A stretch of DNA of 35,754 nucleotides from Bolinopsis microptera (lineage: Eukaryota > Ctenophora > Tentaculata > Lobata > Bolinopsidae), in assembly GCF_026151205.1 (NCBI RefSeq), contig NW_026971828.1, forward strand, positions 1 through 35,754, in the 5' to 3' direction. Below the pieces are notes generated by a model. That model saw only the letters and a list, made by a program, of their open reading frames with translations, did not search any database and was not told where the DNA came from. A program made the position numbers and the translations under genes. The stretch's first letter is position 1, and each line of letters begins with the position of its first letter. Shown in pieces: positions 1-12,389 of the stretch.

Positions 1-940
1 ATTTATAGCACATTTACAAGCATTGTTTTTTTTTTAAATCATTGGTTTTCTTATGATACAATTTTCGTTACCATTTCGTATCTCACACATAAATAATAAA
101 ATGTCCTATTAAATGACGTAAGTGTAAAAACCTCGTCCCGGAAAATTCCTGGATCCTTTTTGTTAAGTAATTGTGCGGAAACGCGCTTTGCGCCGAATTC
201 AAAAAATATGTTGTGAAAGTTTTTTTCTTGCGCGCATTTTACTGTGACCATTAAAATGTGTTCCCACGTGATAATCCTGAAACTTTGAATGGGTCCCCAT
301 AACAACACAAGAGATAAGCAAACAGAGGTAAATCTGGCCTACGTTAATATTGCCCCAAGTAGGTAATCTAGAAGTTTGTGTGGAATATTTTGAAATCAAA
401 TTTCGAGCGTTTTTACTTTGTGATTTAGCAAGGTGCGCGGGGAAAAAAAAGCAAATAACCGGCCCCCAGCAAACAATGGCCCATACAGCCCCTCCCATAG
501 TGGGCCAATCTGAGATCGGCTATCGATGCGGCCACTAATTTACTAGTCCGATAAAAACAATCATCCCAGGAGCCCTAGGGGCCTCCATCCCAGAAAGAGT
601 GGCCCTTATTTGCCCGTAAAGAGCCTCTAACTAGAGGAGGTGAAAGAGGAGAAGACCCCAGGAGGAGGTGGAAAAGAGGAGGAGGAAGGAAAGCAATCTA
701 AAATGTTATTCCATTTTTGTTATTTTTTGTCTGTTTTTGAAAATAGAGGTACCAAAACGGAAACAAAAAAAAACCATGATCCCCCCTTATATTTACCTAA
801 ACACAAGGAAAAATGTTTTTTTAAAAGGAAAAAATTTCGAAATCGTTGAAACTTTCCCCTCCTTATTAATGAAGGAATAATCAAGTTTATATTTTTCGAC
901 TTTATAAAGTACCCTGACATTTAAAATTTAAAAAGAGATG
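1..940. other. AT-rich stretch, no gene recognised
   Basis: Relatively clean AT-rich sequence with a short purine-rich patch (GGAGGAGG-type, about 636-692). Short open frames occur on both strands, but none shows a recognisable motif, and overlapping frames on opposite strands are open equally. I see no splice-flanked coding segment, RNA gene or repeat that I can support. Confidence 0.5.
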
Positions 941-946
941 AATGAT

Positions 947-1129
947 ATTTGACCAAAAACCCATAATCCAATGGGTAAGAGTGGAACCCGCTGCCAGTGT
1001 CTCTCTGCTCTCTTTCCCAAACAAAAGGAAATGATATTAATTTGATTGACCGTTCTCAAAGTCAAATGCAAAATGATACCGAGAATGAAATCGGTCGCTC
1101 GCTTTTCCCATTTATTTACAATTGTAATA
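947..1129 (+). repeat. Left arm of the inverted repeat
   Basis: This arm pairs with the reverse complement of about 1438-1616. The outer edge is TTTGACC at 948-954. The inner edge is AATTGTAATA at about 1120-1129, and pairing is lost beyond it. Confidence 0.85.
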
Positions 1130-1176
1130 GATTAAGAAAAACTACCCGAAGGCAGCTAGGTACTCGGTTGTAGCGC

Positions 1177-1266
1177 GATGCGTTACTGTGCCGCGCCGCG
1201 CACTCAATGAGGCTTCTCACAGCGACACTGTGCTAGATCGGCGAGATGCGCTACTGTGCCGCGCCG
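1177..1266 (+). repeat. Direct repeat pair of a 22-base GC-rich motif inside the element
   Basis: The two copies at 1177-1198 and 1245-1266 differ at one base. Both read GATGCG, then T or C, then TACTGTGCCGCGCCG, with a period of 68 bases. They sit in the loop of the foldback element and are much more GC-rich than their surroundings. A second short pair, GGTACTCGG, lies outside them at about 1159 and 1296. Confidence 0.8.
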
Positions 1267-1437
1267 AGCTGCCATGAATTGACATCGTCAATTAAGGTAC
1301 TCGGCAATAATTATAAAGATTCAATAAACTTCAGCTAATTCACTAACTACCACCCTTATCCCGAAATACTAGGTATCGACCCGAACGCAACCCAAAGACA
1401 TTTTTACAGCATGTGATTGATGTAATTAATCAAAACT

Positions 1438-1616
1438 TATTACAATTCGTAAGCCGTGAATGGATGGGAAAAGCGAGCGACCGATTTCATTCTCGGTATC
1501 ATTTTGCATTTGAGAACAGTCAATCAAATTAATATCATTTCCTTTTGTTTGGGAAAGAGAGCTGAGAGACACTGGCAGCGGTACACTCTACCCGTGATTA
1601 TGGGTTTTGGTCAAAT
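1438..1616 (-). repeat. Right arm of the inverted repeat
   Basis: This is the reverse complement of the left arm. Its outer edge is GGTCAAAT at about 1609-1616. It is followed by a short TA-alternating stretch (1616-1632) that could be part of an AT target site, but no duplication can be seen. Confidence 0.85.
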
Positions 1617-1669
1617 TATATATATAATATTATGTAATCACCGCCATCTGCTAATATTGAATATATCGT

Positions 1670-1903
1670 CTACTGTACAATGAATAATAGGACGGCCATC
1701 AAGATCTCGAATTGTAGACCCTCCTTGTCCGGAGTTTCAGACCACCCCTCTCCCGCTGTATCAGGAATCACGTCGTGACCCCCCTTTGTCATTTCAACCA
1801 TACACCATAGGCCCGTCGCGCACACTCGTGCGCAGACGGGCCCACCGACGCTGAGCCTCAACTCCCCGGACCGGTCCCCCGTGCTGGTATTGGTTTTGAT
1901 CAA
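1670..1903 (-). other. Open reading frame in a GC-richer segment, family not recognised
   Basis: There is a 77-codon minus-strand frame with an ATG. The encoded peptide is unremarkable: a hydrophilic start, a small cysteine-containing patch (VCARVC) and a hydrophobic end. Much of the plus strand here is also open in at least one frame, which weakens the coding case. The cysteine patch lies on a strong DNA hairpin (1810-1842), which may explain the unusual composition. It could be an exon fragment, part of a repeat, or chance. Confidence 0.15.
1810..1842. repeat. GC-rich perfect-type hairpin
   Basis: The arms GGCCCGTC-GCGCAC and GTGCGC-(A)-GACGGGCC face each other across the 4-base loop ACTC, with one bulged A. 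That makes 14 paired bases. No T-tract follows, so it does not look like a bacterial-type terminator. It lies about 200 bases beyond the foldback element. Confidence 0.75.
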
Positions 1904-4900
1904 TTAGTAAACCACCCAACAAAACTTGTTCCATAAATTCCAAGTTTTATTTTGGCGTGGGTCCATCCTTCTCTGCCTCCAATCTAAAATTTATATTTGG
2001 AGCAGCCCCGAAACTACCCTCCTCTCCCAGATGCAAGTAAAAACTTTAAAAAACAAAAAATTTTGAAATTGGGAAAAATAAAATTAAGGCACTAAACAGA
2101 TGCGTCCCCCCTTTTTTAAATAGTAAAAAACTTCGTTGAAGCCAGTAAAAAAATGGGAAAGGAAGGTGGACTTGGCGCGACCCCCCCGGTTTAAAGGTGC
2201 GTCCGCAAAGTCTGGGGGGCATCTCCTACTACAACGTTTTCTGGAATGCGAATTTAAAAGGAAATCCGTTAAAAAAAATACAAAAACAAGAAGTCCCCTT
2301 TTTGGTGAAAAGAATATCCACGTGACGGTAAAGGGGAGGATCCCGCGACCGTCCACCCCCCATGGGGGTGGTTGTTGACGTCCCCACCCCCGCCCACGTG
2401 GGTTTTTTTTTGGCCCTCCCTTTTCGGCCCCCGGGGGCTCGAAAACAAAGGGCAAAGCATTGAAAAACCGGGGGAAATTTTTTTTCTGTTTTTGTTTTTT
2501 TTTGGTTTTCAACGGGGCCCCCCATGTGCTCAAATTTGATCAAAATTCCGTAAAAGAAAAACTTGTTAAAAAAAGAAAAAACACGTAAAATGGGGGAAGG
2601 TTTCCAAGCAAAGGGAAACAAACCTCAAATACAGCGCAAACTCAAGAAAAACGACCGGGTGCAGGGCGGGGCCTTTCGCCAGCAAATTGGTGGGGCCCCC
2701 CTGGGGCCAACCACCTGTACCCACCCACTTCCTCCCTTTACTTGGAACCCCCCCTCCCGAGGACCCCAAAGGTAAAGTTTTTGCGGCTAACCTCTGTATC
2801 CCCTGGGGGAAAGCGGAAGATTTAATTTATGGTTATTTTTTTGGATCGAGATTTGGGGCGGCCCTCATTCGAAGTCCCCCAACTTTTTTAAGATTTTACA
2901 AAATTATTTAAAAGAAACCCCTAAAAGATTTGCAAATGGTTTCCAGGTTTTGGGTAGCTAAATCAAACTGATCAATAACTTTGAAAACCATGGATACGAC
3001 CCTGGAACTAAAACCAATAATATTTGGGAAAAATTTCCCCTGCCCCCAGTTCCCCACGGGTTTTCCCTGCTCCACCCTCTACCCACAACCAAGTGCTTAT
3101 ATCCCCCCCCCCCCTTGTCCCCCCCCATAACCCCTCCCCTGGTTTCCAAACCCCGTCCCCCTCCCTCCCCCCTGCTTGTCCCCCCCCCTGTCCCACCCTT
3201 TCCCCCCCTCCCCCCGGGTTGTCCCTCCCTGTTTTTGTCCCCCTCCTTTGGTCCTGTCCCCCCTCCCCGCCCCGGTGGAATCCCTCCTCGCGGCTTTTCC
3301 TCTGGGTTCTCTGCTGGGAAAAATACCCTCTGGTTTTTGATTTAAGTTTTACCTGTGGGAGGGTCCATGGGTTGTTGTTTTAGTGAAAGGTTTAATTATT
3401 GTTACGTTATGGGTGGGAAAAACGTTAAGCGTATAAGGTGGTGGTGGGCCCCCATCCCTCCCGTTTTATAGGGCCTTTCAAAATTGAAATTTTTCAAAAA
3501 AGTGTGAAAAAAAATCATCAAGCCAAGTTTATTAAATTTAGAAGTGGACACAGCAAATTTCCCCCCCTGTTAATGTTTTGAAAGTGCTCCCTTCCCCAAA
3601 CTTCCCCAACCCAAAGAGGAAACCCTTGAACGAGTAATTAAAAATCTACTAAAAAAGGGTTTTTTCCCAAAAGTTTTTCCCTGGTTTTTTGCTGGAGCCC
3701 CCCCGTCCCAGAGCCCTCTTTTCCCCCCTGTTATTAAACCCCTATAACTCCCCGGGGGTTTTGGTTCCCGCGCTTGATTATACCGGTTTCCCGTTTGCTT
3801 CCCCCCTCCGTCGGGTTTGTCCGCCTCAACCCTCTGTGAATCCCCGTCCCCATCGTCCCCCCCCCCACTTTTTGCCTGTTTGGGGGGAAAAGGGAAAAGG
3901 GGGGGAAAAAATTTTGGGAAGCTTTTTAAGCCCCCGGATCCCCCCGGGTTTAAAAAAAAACTTCAGCCCAAAAGTTACACCCTACAACAATTACAAAAAG
4001 CAGGTTTCACTACAAAAGTCCACAAAACCACAATGGTCCCCCCAAAAAACCAACACAAAACCCCCAAATCCACAGTTTTGTCCCCCCTGAATCCCTTCCA
4101 AACCCTCCCAAACCCGAGGAAGCCTCCCGGCCCACCCCCTTTACCCACCTGCTCATGTTTTGGGTCCCACGTTCATTAGTCCCCCCCCCCGTGACTTGTA
4201 ACCTCGCCCAGAAAAATCAAGGTGGTTTTTTTTTTTTTCTATTTCCGTGGAAAACCACACCCGGGGGGGTGGAGGGGAGAAGTTTCCCCCAACAGGTAAA
4301 GGGAAAGAGTTTTTTCCCCCCCAGTCGATAGTGTCCCCTTCTTTTTTCGACCACGGGGTTTGACTGGCTCCCTGCAGAAAAAGGATTATCACGTGGACCT
4401 TTAAAAATTTTTGCGATTAAAAGCGACCTGGAAATTAACTAAAAATCACAGCTTGAACTGAAAAAGAATTGGGATAAAAATAAATCAAATTTTTTTATTA
4501 CACAATTAGAAAAAACCAAAGAATTTAAATTCAATTTTTATGATAACAATTGAAAAATTTAAATTTTTTTTTTTTTTCCCGATGGTGGAACTGAAAAGGG
4601 CTGGATAACGTGGGGAAACAAAATTTAAAAACAAAATTCAATGACGTTCCCCCCCCACACCGCGTGACTAGACCTTAAAACTCACGTTTTTGTTTCCCCC
4701 CCCGAAAACAGCCCGGAATCTTCCCAAAAGGAAACAGCGGGAACAACGGGGGGTTCCCCCCGGGCCCGGGACCCCGGGGCCCATGAACAAGCCTGGGTCA
4801 GAAACCCCCATAAACCTCCCTGGGGAGTGGGGGGCCCCCAGGATAGTTGGGTTTCTAATACTAACAAACCTTTCCCCTCAGCTGCCTGCCCCCCCTCTGG

Positions 4901-6907
4901 TTTTCCGTCCCCTTTGGGAAAAAAACCCCCCCGAAAGAAAGGCCCTTTAAAAGGAAAAGGTTGGTTAAAAATTTAAAAAAAAATCTTTGGGGGATTTTCG
5001 TGTAGTGTTTTTTTTTTGAGTCCCCTCATGGATTTGAAAAAAGTTTTTTTTTTAATTCCCAAAATTTCTGAAATTTTTTTCCCGAATAGACCCCTCCAAG
5101 GAAAGAAAAAATTCTAAGGAAAATTAAATAGCTGAAAATTAACGTAAATCGAAAACCCTTCCTAACGTCCCCCAAAATTTTTTCTTGAAAAAAAATTAAT
5201 TCAATTATAACGATCAATTAATTTACAAATTTAAAAATTTTGGACGACGAAAATTATTATTTCAAAACAAAATATAAAAACTGTAAAAATAGTTTTAAAC
5301 CAAAACCCTAAAAAATATTTTTTTTTTTTTTTCCCCAAACAGGCAAAAATCTTAAAGAAGATAAAACCCACTGCAAAGCAACTTTCAGGGGAAAAGTCCC
5401 CCCCAGCCACAAAGGGGCCCCCCCCCCAAAACTTTAAAACCTTCAAAATCGTAAAAATAGAAGGGAACATCACTCCCATCAAAACCCGAAAAAAGATAAA
5501 GAAAGCCCGAAATTTTTTTAAATTTGAAAAAAAAAAACCAACCACTTAAAAGGGTAAAAAACAGAGTTTTTTGGAAAACAATCTAACAACAGTTTTTTTA
5601 AATTTGAAGTGACGGGTTTTAAATAGTAAATTCCTCCCGTTTTAAATTCCTTTTTTTCTCTTTTAAAACTTTTTAAACCTCCTGTTATAACGTCCCCCAC
5701 CTATTCCGTTAATTTTCAGATGACCCCAATTTTTGGTCAATTTATTATGGGTTCCAAATATTTTTGCCCCCCGAAATTTTCGTTTAAAAAACAAACTATT
5801 TACGGGTTTTATAAACTATTTAACAGTTTATATATTTTTTATTTTTTGAAATATAATTTCCGTCCCCTCCCCAAATTTTTTAATGTGAAATATTGATCGT
5901 TATAATTTAAATTAATACTAATTTTCCAAAAATATGAAATTGAACGTAGAAAAATTGTCGAAAACGTTTTATTTCACAATTTAAATTTCCATTAGAATTT
6001 TGTTCTTCACTGAGTCTAATTCCAGAAACAATCAGAAAAAATTTGAAATAAAAAGAAACAATTAAAAAAAAATAATCTAAACTTAGGCCCTAATAAAATT
6101 TTGTAAGGGGGATAGTTTTTCCTTTCGTTTTTATCCCCCTCATTGTTTAAAAAACCCCATAGATTAACCCAATTAAAACCCCAAAAAGAAAAAATCCTGC
6201 CGAAACCCATAACCTTGTGAAAGAGAAATGTAAAATAATAGAAAAGTAACCTTTCCTCCAAGGTGTGTCAACTATATCCGGACTGGGAAAAACTGGTTTG
6301 GAAACTCCCAGGAGCGGTGGAAAGGCGAAGAGCTGGAAACTCCCTCTTGAATGCGTCCAAGCCCTGAAGAAATCGTGGGCTATGGAAGTTTTAATCAACC
6401 ATACCCCATCCATCCTGGGAGGGTTTGTCGGTGTAGACTGTTTGTCCCCGTTTAGAAAGAGCTTCCCCTTTCCCTTACCCACTGGGTTACCGTCCTGTTG
6501 TCCCCCCCATTCTTTTACATTGAGTTTAGGTTAATTAGTCCCCCACACTATGTGTTAACTTTAATTTAACTCAGTAAAATTTGATTAAAAGTTTTATTTG
6601 TTACTTTGGGTTAAGTTACCTCCGAGGTGAAAACTAAAATAAAATTGAAAGATTTTATATTTGGTTTAATCCATTTTAATTAACTGTAAAATCAAGAAAT
6701 TTAAATGGTTGTTTCAAAACTTTTTAAAGATTATTATTTGTTCCTGCGATTAAATGGAACTACAATACTTAAATAATTGGCCTAGTATTTGATTTTCCTG
6801 ACCGAACACCCTCCCAACCAAAACCCAAATCAGAAACGCCCATCCAGACCGACCACGTGTCCTATCAGGACACACTAATATAGGTTCGGGTAAAGAAAAA
6901 CCTCTAG

Positions 6908-7141
6908 ACTGTTTTTTTTACCACATACAAACAATTCCCCCCCCGGCCAGGTCCCCCCCACGATAATGAGGCCATTGTCCAGGATTTACAGCCACTAAAA
7001 TTGACCATGTTATTGACGCCCAGTGCAACAAAACTGCACAAGTGCAAAAGGAAAAGTAAAGACCTAAGGGTAGTTAAGAAAACAAGGAGGGCGTGTGGGC
7101 CCAGTTTGGAAAGAGTGGACCAAATCTCACCCCCTAAATAG
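6908..7141 (+). other. Open frame without start, family not recognised
   Basis: There are 77 open codons in a cleaner island, ending at TAG 7139-7141. The second half is lysine/arginine-rich and reads without internal run artefacts, including KLHKCKRKSKDLRVVKKTRR. The opposite strand is also open over most of the same stretch (6904-7161), so strand and coding status are uncertain. No splice sites were assigned. Confidence 0.15.
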
Positions 7142-10100
7142 CAAGCCATGCCAATGGCCAATTAAAATCCCCTAAATCAACAAACCCCATTAATTTATAC
7201 AGTCAGACAGGTTTTACAATTGATTAATTAAATAAAACTTACAGGCGTCCAGCCAAAAGCTTCCCTCAGGGATTATTGGTCACAATCCCCACATTTCCTC
7301 GCTCCACTTCCTCCGTTAAACCCATGCTTCCCCACAACTTCAAGGTTTTATCCCCGGGTCCGGTTTTTCGGGTTTTTGTCCCTCCCCTCCTGAAACAATT
7401 ATAAATTTTAATTTTAAAACAAGCCCCCTAATATCCCAAATATTATTGGAGAGATAAGCTGGTGAAAGGCGTGCCACTTTTTTAGTCTTCCCCGGTTTTT
7501 TGGTGGCTTTTTTGACTAGTATTGTCCCTTGAAAAAACAAAACCTTTGATCAGTTTTTTATTTTTCCCTTTTCACTGGTAAAGCCCTCGGAATTCAAATC
7601 CCTGGCCTTTCCAAAACCTCCATAAGACCTGAATTCTAAACTAATCCAATCATGAACAACTTCAACGCCCAAATTAACCAATTAACCAATTAAGGAAAAA
7701 ACTTAACGACGGGAAGGCTGAAGACGTTAGATCAGGATCAAACAACGTGGTTGTTGGTGAAGTTTTTGCCGGACACAAGATCACTGGATAATCACTTATA
7801 CTTTGTTTTCCCCCCCCTCCCCCCCAACGGAATCCCTTGTCCTTCCTTGTTCCCCCCGCAGGGAAACGCTTGAAAAGTGGGGTTGGGTGGTGAGTTTTTT
7901 TGTAGAGCGGGTGAAAATAATAACTTTTTACTCTAACATAGAGAAGGAAAGAACTCCAGAAACCCCATAACACTGTGAATAGACAAACGAAAATTTCGTA
8001 GTTACGTTTAAAATTTTAGCCAAACAGTTATTTTTTACGTAAAATTATGCCCCACAAGTTAAACGTATTTACTGCCAACAGTTTCCATTAAATAGTAATG
8101 TGGGGCTGTGTCAACGACAAGATAAATGGCAAAAAGGTGAAAAAAAGCAGTGGGAGCCTCCCCTAATAGTTTTTTCGATTAAAACCGAAGGATCAGAGCA
8201 GTTTATCAAACTCCAACAAACGCTTTTTTTTTCCTCAAAAGGCAAACTCTAAGTCGAGCATTTTTTTTTTCCCCATACCGGTGAATGTGATGCGTAGCCG
8301 GGAAATCAAGTTTCCGTTTTTTTTTCCTCCAGTAGTTTTCCAACCGAACCCCTTAGCGGCTTGTTTGGTGTCCCGGTTGAATTAGTGTAGAAAAATGTGG
8401 GTCAAGAAGTCCCCTTGGAAATTTCACCCTTCCAGAGTCCCAAAGTCCTGGGGAAATTCACCACGTGAATTAAATGAAGTTCCAGAGAGGTTAAAAAAGG
8501 GACATAATTTGAGAAAAACGTGGAGATTTAGCAAACGAATTTTTTTTTTTACAGGAAAAATAATAAGACAATATTTGCCGTGGGGACTGGTCTCAACAAC
8601 GACCCAATTTACTCCCATAGGATAATCACAAGTAATCACATTACTTTACAAGACCGTTGGGAAGTCCAGTTCCAAACAGTAGCCCCTTTTCTTTAAGATC
8701 CCATGTTTAGGAGGGAACAAGTAGTGCAGGGTGTGGGGAAATCCAGCAAATAAACTCCCTTTGGGCCTCGCCATTGGTTTGGTTTCTGAGTTCCACCAAT
8801 CTCCTTTAGCCTCCTTTCCTCTACGAAACCAGCCTTTCTTCCCTTTCTTTTCCCGTGGAAAAAACAAAACCCCTTTTTTTAAAAAGACACATTCTAAATC
8901 GGAAAAAATTTACGTCGCTTGTGACCCCAATATTCCAGAAAATTACTTTGAAAATTTCCCCGCCCCCATGCGTTTTAAAAGGCCCGGGTTAAGCTAGTAA
9001 AATTTCGTTTTTGGGGCCGGGCCCGGGACGATTGTTTTACCGAGTTGTTGGGGTTTTTTTTTTTAAAATTTAAAAATGCTGAAAAAGGAGGGGGGAAAAA
9101 ATTGTCAGCCACTACGGAAAAACCCCGGGGGGCCCCAAAAAAAAGGGCTGGGGAAAAGGGGAAACCCCCCAAAAAACCAAACCGGTAAACAAAAAAGTTT
9201 TTTTGGGGGGGCCCCCGGGGCCCCCCCCCACCCCGCCCAGTAAAAAACAAATTAAAAATTTTTATCCGGAAACTTTTTAAAAAGGGTTTTTTGCCTTTTT
9301 TACTAGTAACAATTTCCTAGATAAAATTCAAAATTCCAACTTAAAAGGCCCAAAAATTACAAAAAATTTTTAAAAAACAGAAAAAGTTTTAAAAAAAAAT
9401 TCGATCTCCGTAAAATTTAAAAAATTGACATCACTTTAAAAGCTTTTTTTGTCCGTCCCCCTTTTGGGGAAAAACCCAATTTTTTTGCAAGGGTTTAGAA
9501 GGGTTTCAGATGTTTTAAATAAAAACTAGAAATGGCATTTTAAAAAAACCGGGGGTCCCCCTTTTACTCCCTTTTTTAGTGTTTTACACCATTGTGGTTT
9601 TTTGGGGAAAACAGTTTAAAAAATTTTTTGATGAAAGGGAGAAAAAAATTAAAAATTTTTTTTTGAAAGGGGGGTTTTTTAAAAAATCTCCCCTTTCAAA
9701 ACCCCAGGGTTTTCAAAAGTTTACAGTTTTTTAAAAAAACCCATTTCCCAAACGCCCAAAGCTTTCTAAATGGGTTCCCCAAAGGGGAGTGGGGGAAAGT
9801 TTTAAAAAATTTTTTTTTTTTTTGAGGGGAACAATTTTTCTCGGTTTTTTTTGAACAACTTTTTATCTAGAAAAAGTTTTAAATTTTTACTGCAGCCCCC
9901 CATGTGGAAATAGGGGGGGGGGGGGGGAAAAGTAAAAATTTTTTTTTGACAACGTGGGGCGATTTAAACCCCCCCAAATTTTTCGATTGGGGCCCCCCCC
10001 CTTTGCCCTTTGGAAATGTTTAAAAACCGCTGAACCGTGGTTAAATTTTTTTTTTGGGTTTTCAAAAACCTTTCCCCCCAAAACCCCAAACCCCGGTTTA

Positions 10101-11564
10101 TTTAGGTCCCCCTTGTAAGAGCAACCCTTAATTTGTAAACAAAAATGTTTAAAATTTTCAAAGGATTCATTAATTTTAAAACCAGGAAGTGGCATTTTAA
10201 AACCATTTTTTTTATTTCCCCGAGTCGGTTTTTTAAATTTTAAAAAAAAACCCCCCGGAAGAGAACTTGTCCTGGGGCTAAAAACCGGAAGATAAAAAAT
10301 AGGGGGATTGGTGAACAAAGAAAAAACAAAAAACCCATTTGAAGGTCCCCCCCCCCCCACAGATGGGAAGCCAAAAACCCGGGAAGAGATAAATTGGAAA
10401 AGGGTTAATTTCCCCTTCATTTTACGTGGAAGTTCATTCCCCTTTTAAAAAAATCCCCAAAAGTCCCCTTCATGAACGGGGGAAAAAAATTTTTTTGGTT
10501 TTTTGATTTTTTTAAAAAAACCCGGAATTTTTGCAGTAAGTTTACAAACCCACCCCCCCCGCCTAAAACCCTACCCAAAATTCCCTTTAAATCAGGGGAA
10601 TTTTTTTCAATTCTTTACCCCCCAACAAAATATTTCCATTTATCAAAACTGGGGGGGACCCAAAAAGTTTTTTTTTTGAAAATTCGGAAAATGGGAAAAA
10701 TCCCTGATTCCCCCCCCCCCTCCCAAAAATTGGGGGGGACTTTTTACCCACTAACCCCGTGGGGGCTATCTGGAAAATTCAAAAACTTGAAACGGGGGAG
10801 GTTTTTTTCCTTCCCCATCTGGATAGAAAAACCCCCCAAAAAACCAACGATAGAGAAAAATCGGGGTTGAAAAAACGGAAAAAACCCATAAAAATGGGCC
10901 CCCGAAATGGTTTTTTTTTTCTGTAAAAAACGATGTACTTTTTTTTTTCCGTTAGTAAAATTTTTATAAAACACTAGAAAATTCCCCCGTCCCCCCGTTT
11001 CCCCCCGTTCTTTTCCCCCCTTTAATTTTTTTTTGTAAACCTTTTTTTTCCCCGTCCAAGAAGAAAAAATAATTTTCCTTTAAAAAGGGGGTGAAAAAAT
11101 CAAAAGGGAAAAACAAAAAAGCTTGAAAATCCAAACTAGACTACTGGGAATTCCTCTTCACATGAAACCAACCCCAAAGGGACACGACCAAAAAAAAAAA
11201 ACTGAGGATCAACCCCTTTTAAAGGTGCCATACGGTTTTTCCTACAATTACAAGACTTAACAGAAAGAACCAACTTCCCTAAAAAACAAGAGGAGCACAA
11301 TCCCCTCCCCCTTTGGGACCGAAAGGATTTTTTTTTTTTTAAAGTCCCCGCCCCCCCAAACTGTAAAAGGGGGTTTGGGAAAAATGAAAAAATTTTCACC
11401 CCCCCTACTTTTCAAAAAAACTGGGGGAAAATGATTGGAAAAAACCCATTTGACAACAAAGTTAACCTTTTTTAAAAAAAAAAAAGTCTAAAGAAAACAA
11501 AAAAACAAAAAAAAAAAGGAGATTGATACCGGCCCTTTTAAAAAACTCCAAAAACAAAAATAGT

Positions 11565-11603
11565 AGGATTTGATCCCCCGTCCCCCTTTTTACCAACTAA
11601 GCC
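11565..11603 (-). repeat. Weak tRNA-like (SINE-like) internal promoter pair
   Basis: On the minus strand, GGCTTAGTTGGTA (11591-11603) resembles the tRNA A box, and GGATCAAATCCT (11565-11576) resembles the B box. The spacing between them is shorter than in an intact tRNA and no anticodon arm can be drawn, so this is not a functional tRNA. A truncated tRNA-derived SINE or a tRNA relic is possible. The surrounding sequence is heavily run-inflated, so spacing is not exact. Confidence 0.25.
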
Positions 11604-12389
11604 CCAAAAAAAGCATGGAAAATCACTTCCCCTGGGAGGATTAAAAGATTTACCACGCCCTTGAAAAAGGGGTTTTTTCAAAAAGGGAGCCCCAAAAACC
11701 CCTTAAAAATTTTTTACCCGGAAATTTTTATTAAATGCTATTGGGTTTTTTTGGGTTTTTATGAAATTTTTTTTAGTGGGGGGTTTAAAATTGGGGGTCA
11801 GTTTGCTAACCCCAAAAAAGGGCCCGGGTAAAAAAGCAAAATTTTTCCCATTTCTTTTTAACCTGTTTTTCCCCCCCCCCCCAAGAAGAAAATAATCCCC
11901 GGGGTTTGGATTAAAAATGGGAGGGAAAAAAGGTGGTTCCCCCTGTAAACATGAGTTCGGGGCTCGCAGCCACACCCCAGCTATTCGGGTTTTTGCAAAA
12001 GCTGGGTAAAAACCACCAATGGATATGACTTGGAGCAACTAAACAATAAGACAAAACATTGATTTTTCTTTTCCTGCGGTCCGACAAGTTACTAAATAGT
12101 CCCCAGGGGAAGGGTGACTATGGGAAGACTTTGAACCCAGGGGGTGGGGGCAGGTGTTTACTCTTCTTACCTGTCGGAATTTAAAAAACTTACAAACCAA
12201 CATTTTGCCAATTAATAACCATGGGTAGACATGTCTCTGGATGAGGGGAGGGCAAGGGGGGGAACTACCAACCCCCACAAATCGGGTGTAAAACCGTTCA
12301 GGTTGGTGTAGGAAAAAAATAGGTGGGGTTCCAAAGTTAGGGTTGTCTAAGAGGCGGGAGATGTTTGGGGGGGACCTGGGAGGGTAACT

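Larger units (their letters stand above)
947..1616. mobile_element. Foldback / MITE-like element with long terminal inverted repeats
   Basis: The left arm (about 947-1129) and the right arm (about 1438-1616) are reverse complements over roughly 170-180 bases with few differences. Both begin with TTTGACCAAAA and CCCATAATC, continue through CAGTGTCTCTC, CTCTTTCCCAAACAAAAGG, AATGATATTAATTTGATTGA and ATGATACCGAGAATGAAATC, and reach GGTCGCTCGCTTTTCCCAT and AATTGTAATA near the loop. The loop of about 310 bases has no coding frame that I can support. It holds a GC-rich 22-base motif twice in the same direction. Long arms, small size and no transposase fit a non-autonomous foldback element or MITE. 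No clear target-site duplication is visible, so the superfamily is unknown. Differences between the arms include one short insertion and extra bases in runs, in keeping with the noise in this assembly. Confidence 0.85.
2041..12300. other. Run-inflated, low-quality consensus; no gene supported
   Basis: Runs of A, C, G and T of 5 to 15 bases occur every few tens of bases on both strands, far above the flanking blocks. Proteins read from this block are dominated by FFF, KKK, PPP and GGG. Slightly cleaner islands exist at about 6260-6540, 6780-7180, 7560-8110 and 11900-12300. None gave a family I know. Genes may lie here but cannot be read. Confidence 0.7.

Noticed and set aside
3024-3383. Proline-rich open frames of 76-119 codons
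   Set aside because: They translate a C/T tract (3090-3330) in an inflated block. Two frames give similar proline-rich peptides, and no domain or splice context is present.
6147-6534. Opposing frames in a cleaner island (6147-6482 minus, 6265-6534 plus)
   Set aside because: Neither matches a family that I know, and both strands are open over the same bases, so no strand could be chosen.
9887-10420. The longest minus-strand open frame (177 codons)
   Set aside because: It is dominated by G, F, P and K runs that mirror homopolymers in a badly inflated block. No motif is present.
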